Shown here: positions 23,627 through 32,643 of the stretch, in pieces
How the letters are laid out: each line of letters starts with the position of its first letter
Position numbering within the stretch: the first letter of the stretch is position 1
Assembly: GCF_000737785.1 (NCBI RefSeq)
Contig: NZ_JPRO01000023.1
Coordinates: 25,757 to 89,756 of the forward strand
Origin: Chryseobacterium luteum
GTDB taxonomy: Bacteria > Bacteroidota > Bacteroidia > Flavobacteriales > Weeksellaceae
Direction of reading: 5' to 3'
Length of the DNA: 64,000 nucleotides
Translations under genes and position numbers: made by a program
The notes under the pieces: model-generated
The model's input: the letters and a program-made list of their open reading frames with translations, nothing else
Told to the model about the DNA's origin: nothing
Database searches by the model: none

Positions 23627-24685
23627 TTAATTTGATCCGGAACTTGTAATATATCCTGTAGATGCACTACCACCGTCTTGGCCACTCCATGTGTTTGTTT
23701 TGGCATTAAATACATAAGTTTTACCATCTGATGAATTGTAGATGACAAAATTTCCATTTAATCCACTTATATAACCTGCAGAGGAACTACCTCCGTTCTG
23801 TCCGTTCCATGTATTGGTTTTGGTATTAAATACATACGTTTTACTTTCCGAAGAATTATAGACAGCAAAATTTCCATTTGAAGCGATTATATATCCTGTG
23901 GAAGCACTTCCTCCGTTTTGTCCACTCCATGTGTTTGTTTTAGCATTAAATACATACGTTTTACCTTCTGAGGAATTATAAACAGCAAAGTTTCCGTTTG
24001 AAGGGGTTATATATCCTGTGGAAGTACTTCCTCCGTTTTGTCCATTCCATGTGTTTGTTCTGGCATTAAATACATAAGTTTTACCTTCAGAAGAATTATA
24101 AACAGCAAAATTTCCGTTTGAAGGGATTATATATCCTGTAGATGCACTTCCTCCGTTTTGTCCACTCCATGTGTTTGTTTTAGCATTAAATACATACGTT
24201 TTACCTTCAGATGAATTGTAAACAGCAAAATTTGAAAATTTATTCTCTACAATATCATCGTTTAATGAAGACGTGGTAAAATTCATATTTACTTTATCAG
24301 CTACTAATGCATAAGGAACACTCATCAACTGATTGACTCCTACATTGGTATAGTTGGAGCCGCCCTGAGGATCCATTTCCACTTTTACAAACTTTGAGTT
24401 CGTTCCCCAGTTGATTCCTCCGAAAGTTCCTGTAGAAGGGGCTCCTTCACCGATATTCAGATTAACCAATCCTTTGGAATTGGTTGTTTTATGATGGGTT
24501 TCAGTATATAAAACAGTCCCTGTAGCAGTATTTTCCAGGATACTTACTTTTAAAGCAACATTCCCATTGGCAATGGGCGCCCCTGAAGCATTGAATGCAA
24601 TGGTCTGATAGCTGAAAGCCTGCGGAACCTGCGCGCTTAAAAATGTTGCTATAAATAAGCCTAATGCGGAATAAATTTTTTTCAT
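23627..24685 (-). CDS. Secreted protein with five 40-residue repeats
   Basis: A 352-residue protein with a signal peptide (MKKIYSALGLFIATFLSAQ). Residues 20-140 form an N-terminal domain seen in Bacteroidota surface proteins (YQTIAFNASGAPIANGNVALKVSILE). Residues 152-351 are five near-identical 40-residue repeats (core NFAVYNSSEGKTYVFNAKT, then NTWSGQNGGS, then STGYI). The YVFNAKTNTW unit resembles the start of a kelch strand, so a beta-rich propeller-like or stalk structure is possible. The gene is second in an operon after a T9SS-sorted protein, 12 bases downstream of it. It lacks a recognisable T9SS tail itself. Confidence 0.7.
   Translation of the reverse strand: MKKIYSALGLFIATFLSAQVPQAFSYQTIAFNASGAPIANGNVALKVSILENTATGTVLYTETHHKTTNSKGLVNLNIGEGAPSTGTFGGINWGTNSKFVKVEMDPQGGSNYTNVGVNQLMSVPYALVADKVNMNFTTSSLNDDIVENKFSNFAVYNSSEGKTYVFNAKTNTWSGQNGGSASTGYIIPSNGNFAVYNSSEGKTYVFNARTNTWNGQNGGSTSTGYITPSNGNFAVYNSSEGKTYVFNAKTNTWSGQNGGSASTGYIIASNGNFAVYNSSESKTYVFNTKTNTWNGQNGGSSSAGYISGLNGNFVIYNSSDGKTYVFNAKTNTWSGQDGGSASTGYITSSGSN
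23633..24232 (-). repeat. Five in-frame 120-bp tandem repeats
   Basis: Five units of 120 bp encode the 40-residue repeats of the secreted protein. The units are very similar at the DNA level, and differences cluster in the PSNG/ASNG/GLNG linker codons. This indicates recent expansion and makes unit number prone to change by slippage or recombination. Confidence 0.85.
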
Positions 24686-24697
24686 GTTTGAATGTTT

Positions 24698-25150
24698 TTA
24701 AGGGTTTTTAATAATTTTAACAGGTTTGATGTCCGGATTCTTGAATGAGATCATATATATCCCCGGATTCAGACCTCGAAGATCAATTTTTCCATTGTCC
24801 GGTTTCACTTTCAAAACAAGTCTTCCGGCAGTGTCATAGACTTCAGCCTCTTCGATTTTTGTCTTTGAATTGAGAGTGATATGAACAAAATCAGTGGTAG
24901 GATTGGGATAGATCTTTATCCGGTCTTTTTCAAGTTCTGTGATACCTAAAACTTTTATGACAGATTGGTAGAACACTCCCATTGTTCCTGAATTGGCCTG
25001 ATCAGGATCAGTTGGAATTACGTAGATTTCTCCCACAGAATGCGTAAAATTGGTGTCGGAAACAGCCCCGGAATTGATATTTCCGATCACAGACTGAGCA
25101 CAGCCAAAAACAGGCACTCCAAAGAGAAGGAGGGTGATTTTTTTTATCAT
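24698..25150 (-). CDS. Protein with type IX secretion C-terminal sorting domain
   Basis: A 150-residue exported protein with an N-terminal signal (MIKKITLLLFGVPVFGCAQS). Residues 80-150 are a type A T9SS sorting tail: IKIYPNPTTDFVHI, EEAEVYDTAGRLVLKVK, IDLRGLNPGIYMISF and a basic end. This tail routes the protein through the outer membrane to the cell surface. The preceding segment (SVIGNINSGAVSDTNFTHSVGEIYVIP) is short, so this is a minimal cargo, typical of family members that resemble the last part of large surface proteins. It heads the operon with the repeat protein. Confidence 0.85.
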   Translation of the reverse strand: MIKKITLLLFGVPVFGCAQSVIGNINSGAVSDTNFTHSVGEIYVIPTDPDQANSGTMGVFYQSVIKVLGITELEKDRIKIYPNPTTDFVHITLNSKTKIEEAEVYDTAGRLVLKVKPDNGKIDLRGLNPGIYMISFKNPDIKPVKIIKNP

Positions 25151-25278
25151 CGATTTGTATTTTGACTGCTAATATAATCAAAATTTCATATCAAAAATTA
25201 ATTCAGGCGATAGGGATGCTTATTTTACTTTAAGAATTATTTAACCTTTAATTGACTGCAAAAACTTTCTATTTTGAG

Positions 25279-25286
25279 TAAATTTG
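25279..25286 (+). promoter_or_regulatory. Candidate -7 promoter element of cytosolic tpx
   Basis: TAAATTTG matches the Bacteroidota consensus TAnnTTTG and lies 21 bases before the tpx start codon. No strong -33 TTG at canonical spacing is seen. Confidence 0.45.
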
Positions 25287-25307
25287 AGAAACTTAAAAAA
25301 TAAAATT

Positions 25308-25805
25308 ATGTCAGCGATTACACTTAAAGGAAATGAAGTAAATACAATAGGAACCCTTCCGTCAGTAGGAACCACCGTAAGAGATTTTGCGTTGGTAGAT
25401 TCCGGTCTGAATGTGAAGCTTCTTTCAGATTTTGATGGAAAAAAGAAAATTTTCAATATCTTTCCGAGTATTGATACCGGGATTTGTGCCGCTTCGGCAA
25501 GAAAATTCAATGAAGAAGCTTCAAAACTTGATAATACTGTAGTGATTAATGTTTCCAAAGACCTTCCTTTTGCACTGGGTAGATTCTGTGCTGCTGAAGG
25601 ATTAGACAATGTAGAAACACTTTCAGATTTCAGAAGCAGTTTCGGGGATGATTATGAAGTAACGATCACGGATTCTCCAATGAAAGGTCTTTTGAGCCGT
25701 GCCGTAATTGTGACCGACGAAAACAATAAAGTAGTTTACACAGAACAGGTTTCTGAGATTGCAAACGAACCAAATTACAGTGCAGCTTTGGAAGCTTTGA
25801 AATAA
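25308..25805 (+). CDS. tpx: Thiol peroxidase, cytosolic form
   Basis: A 165-residue atypical 2-Cys peroxiredoxin. The ATG at 25308 (MSAITLKGNEVNTIG) is the natural start: it falls 21 bases after a TAnnTTTG box and matches family length. The peroxidatic Cys60 lies in SIDTGICAASARKFN and the resolving Cys94 in LGRFCAAEG. There is no signal peptide, unlike the paralog at 9473-10030, so this one protects the cytoplasm. It is monocistronic, ending in the hairpin terminator at 25831. Confidence 0.96.
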   Translation: MSAITLKGNEVNTIGTLPSVGTTVRDFALVDSGLNVKLLSDFDGKKKIFNIFPSIDTGICAASARKFNEEASKLDNTVVINVSKDLPFALGRFCAAEGLDNVETLSDFRSSFGDDYEVTITDSPMKGLLSRAVIVTDENNKVVYTEQVSEIANEPNYSAALEALK

Positions 25806-25830
25806 TAAAAAAGTATTTCTTGCCAATTTG

Positions 25831-25864
25831 AATCATTCTGTTAGTTTAATAGAATGATTTTTTT
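25831..25864 (+). terminator. Terminator of cytosolic tpx
   Basis: The stem AATCATTCT/AGAATGATT is followed by TTTTTTATTTTTG. The T-run merges directly into the promoter box of the next gene. Confidence 0.75.
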
Positions 25865-25871
25865 ATTTTTG
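25864..25871 (+). promoter_or_regulatory. Candidate -7 promoter box of first cyclase gene
   Basis: TATTTTTG fits the TAnnTTTG consensus. Its last base overlaps the GTG that would otherwise be the first possible start codon (25871), which argues that translation begins further downstream at TTG 25895. Confidence 0.5.
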
Positions 25872-25894
25872 TGAATAAACGTAATAACCATTCA

Positions 25895-28225
25895 TTGAAA
25901 AATAAATTTACCTCTTTTGTATTCATCTGTTTTTTCTTTTGTGGGAATACAGTTTTTAAAGCGCAGGAATCTAATGAGATTCTCAAGTTGAAAAAGAAGT
26001 TGTCTTTATCTAAAACTGATGATGATAGAATAGATGACAATAAAAAGCTTTTCAGTGCTTATTATCTTGCGAAAAATATGGATAGTGCCATCGTTTATGC
26101 CAGTAATATGATTCCGCTTTTGGAAAAAAAGAACGATGTCAACCGGCAAGGTGAAATTCACTTGGTTCTTGCAGAATTATATTTGACTAAGGCTGATTTC
26201 AAATCGTTGGATGTTCATTTAAAGAAAGGAGAGGATCTTTTAAAAAATTCCACCAATTATAACAGCAAAGCAATGCTGAATCATATGTTTGCCATGTCCA
26301 ATATCTATAAAAAGAATAATGATGAGGCAGCAAAATACTTTCAGAAAAACCTGAAATATTATAAAGATGGAAAAGATATAAGTAAACATTTTGTAATGTT
26401 TGCTTATCAGGGTTTGTTTTCTAACAGCTATACACAAAGCAAGTTTAATGATACTTATGGAGCAGCAAACACCTATGTGGACTTTGTGAAAAAATATTAC
26501 CCGGCCAACCTGAATCAAGCCTATCAGATTCTCGGAAGCTTTTATATAGGGACTAAAAATCATGATAAAGCTATTGATTCATTTAAAAAAAGTATAGAAT
26601 TCACCGACAAAAAAAATCAGGATCAGATAAACGGTACTTACAGCTTATTGGCTTTATGTTATGAAGATAAAAAGGAATTGGACTCGGCAAAATATTATCT
26701 GGATAAGTCTTATGCTTATTTTAAAGACAGTAATTCACCCAATTTAGCAACAATTTATTATGGTTTTGCACTGCTTAGTAAACATGATAAAAATTATACT
26801 CTTGCTGAAGATTATATTCATAAAGCATTAAAATTTATGCCTTCACAAGACCTGGCATCTACCAAATTTACGTACCAGACCATTTTGCATGATATTCAGC
26901 TTGCAAAACTTTTATCAGAAAATGATAAATCTGTTAACAAAGATGAACTTACAGCTTTGTTGAATGAATTAAATGCTGAATCTGAATATATAAAAAGTAC
27001 CAATACTTATATTGTTCCGCAAATTATCATCCAGAATTATCAGAATTTATCCAAAATTCATGAGAAATTGGGTAATTATGAACAGGCTTTAATTTTTCAC
27101 AAAAAATATATTGAGGAGAACGAAAAAATCTACGGCCTGGATAAAATGAAAGAACTTTCTGCTCTGCAATCACAGACTGAGCTTGCCAGCGAAAGAACCC
27201 GGATAAAACTCGAAGAAGAAACCAAGCGCATTCAACTACAAAAAGAAATGGAATTAAAAGCCCTCCGTTTTGAGTTTGAAAAAAAACAGGCTGCTGCAAA
27301 AACCGATGAAGAACGAAAAAGGCTGGCTTTGGAAGAAGATTTGAAAAGAAAAGAAATTCAATTTAAATTTGATCAGGAACAGCAGGCGGTTCTCTTAAAA
27401 TATAATCAGGAAAAAAATATCGCAAGAATCAATCAGGAGAAAAAAGATGCCATTGCAAAAGCAGATCTGGAAAGCTCCAAAACCCAAAAAAATATGTGGG
27501 CTGTTGGCGCAGGATTGTCTTTACTGCTATTAGGTTTTGCAGGATTTTCATACAATCAAAAGCGTAAGGACAATAAAAAAATAGCCGAGGAAAAGCTGAA
27601 ATCAGATCAGCTTCTGTTAAATATTCTTCCTCATGAAGTGGCTGAAGAACTGAAAGAAAAAGGAAAAACAAGCGCAAAACATTTTGATGAAGTTTCTGTA
27701 TTGTTTACAGATTTTGTCAATTTTACGGCAAATTCCGAAAGAATCGGTGTTCAGGAAGTGCTCAATGAGCTGAATATCTGTTTTACCGAATTCGACAGGC
27801 TCATGGAGAAATACGGTTTAGAAAAGATAAAAACCATTGGTGACGCCTATCTGGCGGTAAGTGGGTTGCCGCTTTCTAATGGCAGGCACGCAAAAAACGC
27901 AGTAGCCGCAAGTTTGGAAATTCTTTCTTATATTCAACACCGCAAACAGGAAAACCCAAACGCTTTGGATATCAGAATCGGAATCCACTCAGGACCTGTG
28001 ATTGCCGGGATTGTGGGCGTGAAAAAATTCGCTTACGATATTTGGGGAGATACGGTAAATACGGCCGCAAGAATGGAACAGAACAGCGTACCGGGAAGGG
28101 TAAATATTTCCGAAGCAACCTATCAGTTAATAAAACAGGATTTTACTTTTGAGCACAGAGGAAAAATTGAAACCAAAGGTAAAGGCGCAATGGAGATGTA
28201 TTTCGTAAATCAAACCCCAATTTAA
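25895..28225 (+). CDS. Class III adenylate/guanylate cyclase with periplasmic TPR sensor
   Basis: A membrane-anchored enzyme making cAMP (or cGMP). The TTG at 25895 is the chosen start: it gives a typical signal peptide (KNKFTSFVFICFFFCGNTVFKAQ), and the upstream in-frame GTG overlaps a promoter box. The order is signal peptide, many TPR-like repeats (about 60-400), a long Glu/Lys-rich coiled coil (about 400-525), one membrane helix near 533-553, then the cyclase domain (about 570-776). Catalytic features are FTDFVNF (metal Asp), GLEKIKTIGDAYLAV (adenine-selective Lys, second metal Asp) and YDIWGDTVNTAARME (Asp, Asn, Arg). The Lys/Asp pair points to ATP as substrate. A second cyclase gene follows after 12 bases. 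Confidence 0.9.
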   Translation: MKNKFTSFVFICFFFCGNTVFKAQESNEILKLKKKLSLSKTDDDRIDDNKKLFSAYYLAKNMDSAIVYASNMIPLLEKKNDVNRQGEIHLVLAELYLTKADFKSLDVHLKKGEDLLKNSTNYNSKAMLNHMFAMSNIYKKNNDEAAKYFQKNLKYYKDGKDISKHFVMFAYQGLFSNSYTQSKFNDTYGAANTYVDFVKKYYPANLNQAYQILGSFYIGTKNHDKAIDSFKKSIEFTDKKNQDQINGTYSLLALCYEDKKELDSAKYYLDKSYAYFKDSNSPNLATIYYGFALLSKHDKNYTLAEDYIHKALKFMPSQDLASTKFTYQTILHDIQLAKLLSENDKSVNKDELTALLNELNAESEYIKSTNTYIVPQIIIQNYQNLSKIHEKLGNYEQALIFHKKYIEENEKIYGLDKMKELSALQSQTELASERTRIKLEEETKRIQLQKEMELKALRFEFEKKQAAAKTDEERKRLALEEDLKRKEIQFKFDQEQQAVLLKYNQEKNIARINQEKKDAIAKADLESSKTQKNMWAVGAGLSLLLLGFAGFSYNQKRKDNKKIAEEKLKSDQLLLNILPHEVAEELKEKGKTSAKHFDEVSVLFTDFVNFTANSERIGVQEVLNELNICFTEFDRLMEKYGLEKIKTIGDAYLAVSGLPLSNGRHAKNAVAASLEILSYIQHRKQENPNALDIRIGIHSGPVIAGIVGVKKFAYDIWGDTVNTAARMEQNSVPGRVNISEATYQLIKQDFTFEHRGKIETKGKGAMEMYFVNQTPI

Positions 28226-28237
28226 ATCATTGAAATT

Positions 28238-30280
28238 TTGAAAAAAAACCTACTCCTTAAATTTTTATTTTCTGCATTGGTTGTATTGCAAACATATTGC
28301 TTTGCACAAAATTCTTTTGAAAAACCCAGGATTTTTACTGAACAAGAAATTAAAGACGGTGCACCCATCGACGAGAACAGCAAATTTATTGCAGGGGATA
28401 ACCCCGCCTTTGCTTTGCCCGAATTCAATGATTCTTCATGGAAACATATCAATTTTAATTCTAAAAAGGTTTATTCATGGAATCCTATGAAATTAAACTC
28501 TAAAAAAGGGTCTAAAAAAGATCAGATTTATTGGGTGCGGTACTATTTTAAAATAGATTCTGCAATGACTAATGAATCTTTATGTTTTGATGTCAAACAG
28601 CTTGGCGCTTCGGAACTTTATCTAAACGGAAACAAGATTGAAGGCGTTGGCAAAATAAAATCGGGAGAATTTAAAATTGGAAATAGATTTCCGGAGTTAT
28701 TTACTTTAGGTAATACTAAAGTAAATGTTTTAGCCATACGGTTTTTACCGCTTGTCGGAGCGAAAAAAAAGACCGTCAATCTGAGCCCTGTTGCAATCAG
28801 TATAGAACTTGTTTCTGCCAATAAATTGATCAGAGATAAAGCTGAAATGGTGCAGCATTTCAATTTTTACACCATGTTGATCTGCGGAATATTTGGTGCA
28901 TTAGGATTTATTCATCTATTGTTGTTCATTTTTTATAGAAAAGCGGTTTATAATCTGTATTTCTCTACTTATAATTTTTCAATTTCTTTGATGAGCTATA
29001 TGGTATTGCTCTTTTCTGAAATAACGGATCCTTTAGTTGTTGATTCTTATACCTTTCTTTCATTTCTTTCGGTAATGGCATTCGGTACTTCGCTTACAGG
29101 TTTTGTCAATACATTATTCGGCAGAACTAAAAAAAGGCTCACAGTGATGCTGATTATCTCCGCATCAATTATGGTTCTTTATTATTTCAGTGCTACTTCT
29201 GCAGCCAGTCTGGCGTTTTTTTACCTTGTTTTTGTCGCTTTTGAATCTTTTTATTTAATAATCAGAGCGATGATCAGAAGAGAAAAGTCAGCTTTTATTG
29301 TTGGAGGAGGAGTTTTGGTGTTCTTTCTTTTTATTGTAGTGGTCATTATTTTCATGTTTTTAAATAAATTGAACACCATTGACCTAAATGAAACAATGGG
29401 AGATGATATGATGGGATACGTAATGATCTTTATTTTCATAAGCTTTCCTATTTCAATTTCTGCTTACCTGGGCTGGCAGTTTGCCTCAACCAATTTAAGT
29501 TTGGTAAAACAGCTGGATGAAGTAAAACGGTTATCGAATGTAAATCTTAAGCAGGAACAGGAAAAACAGCAGATTTTACAGGATCAAAATGATTTGCTTG
29601 AAAAGCAGGTTAATGAACGGACCTTTGAACTGCAGAAAGAAAAACAGAAAACAGAAAACTTGCTTTTAAATATCCTCCCATACGAAGTTGCCGAAGAACT
29701 CAAGGAAAACGGAAGTTCTGAAGCCAAATATTATGATGAGGTCACTGTTTTATTTACCGATTTTGTTAATTTTACCCAAAGTTCCGAGAAAATGGGTGCC
29801 GAAAAAATGCTTGTTGAGCTGAATGAATGTTTTACAGCTTTTGATTTAATCATGGAAAAGCATGGCTTGGAAAAGATAAAAACTATCGGTGATGCGTATT
29901 TGGCAGTTTGTGGTGTACCTATTAAAAATCAAAATCATGCGTACCAGACTGTTTTGGTAGCCTTAGATATTATTGAGTTTATAGAAGAAAGGAAAAAGAC
30001 CAATCCGGATGTTTTAGACATAAGAATCGGGATCAATTCAGGTTCTTTGATTGCAGGAATTGTTGGCGTTAAAAAATTCGCTTATGATATCTGGGGGGAT
30101 ACCGTAAACACGGCAGCCAGAATGGAACAGAACAGTGAAAAGGGAAAAATAAATATTTCTGAATCCACATACCAGTTGGTGAAAGATAAGATAGTTTGCG
30201 AATACAGAGGTAAAATTCATACCAAAGGAAAAGGAGAAATGGATATGTATTTTGCATTTGAAACTAAAAAAGACTTATAA
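28238..30280 (+). CDS. Class III adenylate/guanylate cyclase with 7TM-DISM-like sensor
   Basis: A 680-residue cyclase starting at TTG 28238, again with a signal peptide (KKNLLLKFLFSALVVLQTYCFAQ). Residues 35-185 look like the jelly-roll extracellular DISM domain (WVRYYFKIDS, LGASELYLNGNKIEGVG). About 205-415 contains seven hydrophobic helices (7TM-DISM type), then a coiled coil (about 425-475) and the cyclase domain (about 490-680). FTDFVNF, KIKTIGDAYLAVCG and YDIWGDTVNTAARMEQNS carry the catalytic residues, closely matching the upstream cyclase, so the two catalytic domains are recent duplicates joined to different sensors. It probably senses a carbohydrate or envelope signal. The HD-domain gene follows 28 bases later. 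Confidence 0.9.
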   Translation: MKKNLLLKFLFSALVVLQTYCFAQNSFEKPRIFTEQEIKDGAPIDENSKFIAGDNPAFALPEFNDSSWKHINFNSKKVYSWNPMKLNSKKGSKKDQIYWVRYYFKIDSAMTNESLCFDVKQLGASELYLNGNKIEGVGKIKSGEFKIGNRFPELFTLGNTKVNVLAIRFLPLVGAKKKTVNLSPVAISIELVSANKLIRDKAEMVQHFNFYTMLICGIFGALGFIHLLLFIFYRKAVYNLYFSTYNFSISLMSYMVLLFSEITDPLVVDSYTFLSFLSVMAFGTSLTGFVNTLFGRTKKRLTVMLIISASIMVLYYFSATSAASLAFFYLVFVAFESFYLIIRAMIRREKSAFIVGGGVLVFFLFIVVVIIFMFLNKLNTIDLNETMGDDMMGYVMIFIFISFPISISAYLGWQFASTNLSLVKQLDEVKRLSNVNLKQEQEKQQILQDQNDLLEKQVNERTFELQKEKQKTENLLLNILPYEVAEELKENGSSEAKYYDEVTVLFTDFVNFTQSSEKMGAEKMLVELNECFTAFDLIMEKHGLEKIKTIGDAYLAVCGVPIKNQNHAYQTVLVALDIIEFIEERKKTNPDVLDIRIGINSGSLIAGIVGVKKFAYDIWGDTVNTAARMEQNSEKGKINISESTYQLVKDKIVCEYRGKIHTKGKGEMDMYFAFETKKDL

Positions 30281-30308
30281 AAAAATAACCCATTCTTTAT
30301 TTTTAAAT

Positions 30309-30893
30309 ATGGAATACGAAAAAATAAAAAAATACATTTTGAATCTGCTCAAGGAAAAGCTTCCTGAGCATTTGTCTTATCACAGTGTCAATCACATTAA
30401 AGACGTTATAGAATCTGTAGAGAAGATTGCCGTTTCTGAAAATGTGAACGATGAAGATCTGGTATTACTAAAAACTGCGGCCTTATTTCATGATACCGGA
30501 TTTTTGTACGGCTCAAAAAATCACGAAGAAAAATCCTGTGAGATCGCACAGCAATATCTGCCCGATTATGGATATTCTCAACCCCGGATTGATAAAATAA
30601 AAGGGATGATCATGGCGACAAAAATCCCGCAGACTCCAAATAATAATTTAGAAGAAATTCTTGCGGATGCCGATCTGGATTATCTTGGAAGAGATGATTT
30701 TTTTGTCATCGGAGATAAACTGTTCGAAGAACTTTCCATGTTTGGAATCGTCAATTCGGAACAGGACTGGAATCTTCTTCAGGAAAAATTTCTTGAAAGC
30801 CATCATTATTTTACCAAAACTGCGATCAACAACAGGAAACAGAAAAAACAGGAAAATCTTGATATCATCAAATCAAAACTAAAAAACTACTGA
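30309..30893 (+). CDS. HD-domain phosphohydrolase
   Basis: A 194-residue cytosolic protein with the metal-binding pattern H29, H61-D62 and Asp120/Asp122 (HSVNHIKDV, ALFHDTGFL, ILADADLDYLG). HD proteins hydrolyse nucleotides or cyclic nucleotides. This small single-domain type is often annotated only as HD domain-containing. The ATG at 30309 (MEYEKIKKYIL) is preferred over one 57 bases upstream that overlaps the preceding cyclase. Its position 28 bases after two cyclases suggests it may degrade their product, which is an inference from context. Confidence 0.8.
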   Translation: MEYEKIKKYILNLLKEKLPEHLSYHSVNHIKDVIESVEKIAVSENVNDEDLVLLKTAALFHDTGFLYGSKNHEEKSCEIAQQYLPDYGYSQPRIDKIKGMIMATKIPQTPNNNLEEILADADLDYLGRDDFFVIGDKLFEELSMFGIVNSEQDWNLLQEKFLESHHYFTKTAINNRKQKKQENLDIIKSKLKNY

Positions 30894-30901
30894 TCATTAT
30901 T

Positions 30902-31783
30902 ATGAGTTCAGCATCATCCAAACACAGTCCGCTATTTTCAATTGTAGATATTATTTATCTCGTTCTGGGAGTGATCTCCGCAAGTTTTGCTTTGAAATCT
31001 TTTCTGGTTCCCAACCACTTTTTAGATGGAGGAGTTACCGGAATTTCACTTTTACTATACGAAGTCTATCATTGGAATTTAGGATTAACTTTATTTATTT
31101 TAAATATTCCTTTCATTATACTTGCTTACTTTCAAATCGGGAAGCATTTCGCCATCAGAAGCAGTCTTACAATTCTTTTAATTGCGCTGACAATGTATTT
31201 CATTCCTTTCCCGGAACTGACGCATGATAAATTATTAGTTGCCATGTTCGGAGGTTTCTTTTTGGGAATCGGGATCGGACTTTCCATGCGTGGAGGCGGA
31301 ACTTTCGACGGAATGGAAGTTTTAGCATTACTTACTTTCAAAAAGAGTAGTTTCAGTATTACTGAAATTATTTTAGGAATGAATGTCGTAATCTTCATCA
31401 TTGCAGCAATATTCTTAAAAGTGGAAACGGCTTTATACGCAATTATGACCTATCTTGTAGCAAGTCAGATTACCAAATATGTCATTGAAGGAATCGAAGC
31501 TTACACAGGAGTAACCATTGTTTCCGGAAGCAGCGAAGAAATCAAAAAAGCTCTGGTTTTAACCATGAATAGGGGAATCACCGTTTATAAAGGCGAAAGA
31601 GGCTTTATGAAAGAATCTTTTGAACACAGTGCCGATGCCGATATTATTTTCACTATTGTTACAAGACTTGAAGTAAGAAAATTACAGAATATCGTCCGTG
31701 CAATCGACCCAAAAGCATTTATCTTTACCCAAACCGTAAGAGAGCCTCAGGGCGGAATCGTAAAGGAAATTATAAAACATTAA
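30902..31783 (+). CDS. YitT-family membrane protein (DUF161/DUF2179)
   Basis: A 293-residue membrane protein with five or six helices in residues 15-190 (YLVLGVISASFALKSFLVPN, DGGVTGISLLLYEV, GGFFLGIGIGLSMRGGGTFDG) and a soluble C-terminal DUF2179 domain (about 220-290: RGITVYKGERGFMKES, IIFTIVTRLEVRKL). YitT proteins are of uncertain function and some have been linked to transport. It lies 8 bases after the HD gene and so shares the cyclase operon transcript, which ends at the terminator at 31807. Confidence 0.92.
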   Translation: MSSASSKHSPLFSIVDIIYLVLGVISASFALKSFLVPNHFLDGGVTGISLLLYEVYHWNLGLTLFILNIPFIILAYFQIGKHFAIRSSLTILLIALTMYFIPFPELTHDKLLVAMFGGFFLGIGIGLSMRGGGTFDGMEVLALLTFKKSSFSITEIILGMNVVIFIIAAIFLKVETALYAIMTYLVASQITKYVIEGIEAYTGVTIVSGSSEEIKKALVLTMNRGITVYKGERGFMKESFEHSADADIIFTIVTRLEVRKLQNIVRAIDPKAFIFTQTVREPQGGIVKEIIKH

Positions 31784-31806
31784 AATTTTAACTAAATAAT
31801 TATATT

Positions 31807-31841
31807 ACCTTGTGAAGATTGTATTTTCACAAGGTTTTTTT
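31807..31841 (+). terminator. Terminator of the cyclase-HD-YitT operon
   Basis: The stem CCTTGTGAA/TTCACAAGG is followed by seven T residues. Confidence 0.85.
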
Positions 31842-31869
31842 GTTAATTTTAAATCTAAATTTTAATGAA

Positions 31870-32223
31870 ATGGTCAAGAGAATTGTTGCCAATATAAAAA
31901 CTACAGATTTACCTAAAGCAGATGTATTTTATCAGGATATTTTAGGTCTGGAAATATTGATGGATCATGACTGGATTAAAACTTTAGGTAATGAAGAAGA
32001 AGCAAAAGTTCAGATAAGTTTTGCAACTCAGGGCGGAATTGACACTGAAGTTCCTGATTTTTCGATTGAAGTTAATAATGTAGATGAAATATATGAAAAG
32101 ATGAAAAATTCACAATTTGAAATTGCCTACAAAATCACCGATGAAGATTGGGGAGTCCGCAGATTTTTTGTCAAAGATCCGTTCGGAAAACTCATTAATA
32201 TTCTTTCCCATAAATATGTTTAA
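31870..32223 (+). CDS. VOC-family (glyoxalase/bleomycin-resistance-like) protein
   Basis: A 117-residue single VOC-domain protein. The ATG at 31870 (MVKRIVANIKTTDLPKADVFYQDILGL) is preferred, since the open frame upstream runs back through the terminator at 31807. Typical features are YQDILGLEILMDHDW in the first beta-alpha-beta unit and DEDWGVRRFFVKDPFGKLINIL at the C-terminal metal-side strand. The substrate is unknown; families of this kind bind antibiotics or glutathione adducts. A second VOC gene follows within 16 bases. Confidence 0.8.
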   Translation: MVKRIVANIKTTDLPKADVFYQDILGLEILMDHDWIKTLGNEEEAKVQISFATQGGIDTEVPDFSIEVNNVDEIYEKMKNSQFEIAYKITDEDWGVRRFFVKDPFGKLINILSHKYV

Positions 32224-32238
32224 TTAAAATAATAAAAT

Positions 32239-32643
32239 ATGAAAGCAGAGCAAGTCATTCCTATCCTCAGAATTTTTGATTATAAAAAAACTATAGAGTT
32301 TTATATAGATTGGCTAGGTTTTGAAATTCAATGGGGAGATCAGCCGAAGAATAATACTCCTCTTTATATGGAAGTCAAAAAAGGAAATGTTGTTTTTCAT
32401 TTAAGCGAGCATCATGATGATGGAACGCCTGGAACAAAAATTTTTATTTGGGCAGAGGGTGTTCCGGAATATCACAAAGAACTAATAGATAAGCAATATT
32501 CATATAATTACCCGGGACTAGAAAAAACATTTTATGATGCTGTAGCTTTTACAGTATATGATCCGTTTGGAAATAAAATCATATTCAACGAAAAATTTGA
32601 TGAAGAGAAGCATAAACATATTGAATTCTCTTCAATTCATTGA
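32239..32643 (+). CDS. Glyoxalase superfamily protein
   Basis: A 134-residue VOC-fold protein of the bleomycin-resistance-like type: MKAEQVIPILRIFDYKKTIEFYIDWLGFEIQW at the start, FHLSEHHDDGTPGTKIFIW in the middle and FTVYDPFGNKIIFNE near the end. This pattern matches the common family annotated as glyoxalase superfamily protein, which may bind hydrophobic antibiotics. It lies 15 bases after another VOC gene, so the two form a small operon. No further gene follows for about 200 bases. Confidence 0.85.
   Translation: MKAEQVIPILRIFDYKKTIEFYIDWLGFEIQWGDQPKNNTPLYMEVKKGNVVFHLSEHHDDGTPGTKIFIWAEGVPEYHKELIDKQYSYNYPGLEKTFYDAVAFTVYDPFGNKIIFNEKFDEEKHKHIEFSSIH

Noticed and set aside
23633..24232. CRISPR-like array
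   Set aside because: The units are 120 bp, in frame and fully coding, without short repeats separated by unique spacers.
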